Part shown: piece by piece, positions 14,959-15,997 of the stretch
Numbering within the stretch: the first letter of the stretch is position 1
How the letters are laid out: each line of letters starts with the position of its first letter
Assembly (NCBI GenBank): GCA_016200765.1
Contig: JACQEC010000090.1
Location: 1-15,997, forward strand
Length of the DNA: 15,997 nucleotides
From: Chloroflexota bacterium
GTDB lineage: Bacteria > Chloroflexota > Anaerolineae > JACRMK01
Direction of reading: 5' to 3'
The notes under the pieces: generated by a model
Database searches by the model: none
Told to the model about the DNA's origin: nothing
What the model saw: only the letters and a program-made list of their open reading frames with translations
Made by a program: the position numbers and the translations under genes

Positions 14959-15997
14959 CAGAAGGAGAAGAAGCGCGGCAGACCCGGCACCTGATAGCTG
15001 AAGGCGTAGACCCAGAACGCCGCGACGACCAGCAGGAGCGCCGTCCCGATGACCAGCAGCATCCGCGCTCCGGCGTCGTCCAACTCGCTGGCCTCGCCGC
15101 GCCGCCCCACGCCCATATAAACTGCGAGGGGATGTCGGGGCGAAAGATGCTGATGGTGGCTTGCACCGACGAGCCGAGGCCGAAGATCAGCGCGCCCACG
15201 AACGCGCCCAGCGGCGCCCAGTTGCCGAAGATCATCGCCGCCAGCCCGATGAAGCCCAGGCCGTTGGTCATCAGCGGGTTGAACACATCCACCGCCTCCA
15301 GCGTGAACCACGCGCCCGCCAGCCCGGCGATCAACCCGCCGGCGACGACGTTGATGTAGCGCGTGCGGATGACGTTGATGCCGAGCGTGTCGGCGGCGCG
15401 CGGGTGCTCGCCCACCGCGCGCGTGCGCAGGCCCCACTGCGTCTGGAACAACATCACGTGCAGGCAGACCGTCAGCAGGAGCATCAGATAGACAATCGGC
15501 TTCTGCCCCTCGAAGAAGATCGCGCCGACGACCGGTATCTGCGAGAGCAAGGGCATATCAAAGGGCGGGAAGGTGCCGGGGCCGGTCGGCACGTTCTCGG
15601 CCAGATACTGGCGGTAGACGTAGCCGGTCAGCCCGACGGCGAGGATGTTGACGACCGTGCCGCTGATGATCTGGTCGGTCTTGAAGCGAATGGAGGCGAT
15701 AGCGTGCAGCCACGCCATCGCGCCGCCGGCCAGCACCGCGCAGACCAGCCCGGCCAGCCGCGCGTTGGTGCCCGCGCTCGCGGGGTCCATGCCGCCGTTC
15801 TTGAGGGCGATGAACGCGTAGATGTCCACCAGATAGCCGACCATCGCGCCCATCAGCATCATGCCCTCGATGCCGATGTTGATGACCCCGGCGCGCTCGC
15901 ACATGATACCGGCGTAGGCGGCCAGCGCGATGGGCGCGGCGGAGCGCGCCGTCTGGTTGAGCGTGCCGATCACACAGCGCGCGTCGCACTGCCCGCC
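14958..15997 (-). CDS. ABC transporter permease, NupQ/YufQ-type, frameshifted near its C-terminus and possibly cut by the window edge
   Basis: Inner-membrane permease of the BPD_transp_2 family (PF02653), closest in pattern to the second permease of nucleoside or simple-sugar importers. Visible are SAAPIALAAYAGIMCERAGVINIGIEGMMLMGA, many hydrophobic segments, LRTRAVGEHPRAADTLGIN (the loop contacting the ATPase) and FIGLAAMIFGNWAPLGA. The first frame can start at GTG 15971-15973, but it stays open to the window edge, so the true start may lie outside. It is coherent through IPSQF (about residue 285), then turns into low-quality sequence running to 14804. The -1-shifted frame offers YMGVGRRGEASELDD and a hydrophobic helix ending VPGLPRFFSF with a TGA at 14958-14960. 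A lost base (or four) near 15117-15125 would join them. The usual LPY...GVVGR tail is not recognisable, so a deletion fusing a second gene end is also possible. Alternatively, 14958-15116 is a separate 52-aa single-helix gene. Confidence 0.72.

Overview
The window is GC-rich (about 60% or more by eye) chromosomal DNA from a bacterium. The gene families (stand-alone TrpX-like ABC binding lipoprotein, D-lyxose isomerase with an SDR, NupQ/YufQ-type permease, DUF433, many short palindromic intergenic repeats) would fit Chloroflexota, but this is only an impression; nothing in the window fixes the taxon.

Layout. 1-1243: a leader with nested inverted repeats, a promoter and a Tat/lipoprotein ABC substrate-binding protein (+). 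1254-2636 (-): a two-gene sugar unit, D-lyxose isomerase followed by an SDR oxidoreductase, convergent with the first gene. 2652-9919: an accessory island read mostly on the minus strand, containing a 1130-aa PLD-SNF2 helicase, a 1045-aa Eco57I-type adenine methylase with a foreign-looking specificity region, a DUF433 antitoxin-like gene (+), and a decayed remnant of a second methylase 3' end. 9920-10272: a divergent promoter region filled by a different palindromic element. 10273-14486 (+): PcrA/UvrD helicase followed by a HEAT-like/SEC-C protein. 14494-15997 (-): SixA phosphatase, start-stop coupled to a frameshifted ABC permease that runs to the window edge.

The most striking structure is a family of three same-orientation elements of about 150 bp (2652-2803, 3129-3281, 6391-6542) with 34-bp imperfect terminal inverted repeats. 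They sit exactly between the stop codon of one gene and the Shine-Dalgarno of the next, and their ends supply the last codons and the stop of the helicase, the methylase, the DUF433 gene and the methylase remnant. They divide the island into cassettes: remnant plus DUF433, methylase, helicase.

Functionally the helicase and methylase look like the two parts of a restriction or phage-defence module (PLD as possible nuclease, SNF2 motor, adenine methylase for self-marking). It resembles a reduced DISARM-like arrangement, but I cannot assign it to a named system from sequence alone.
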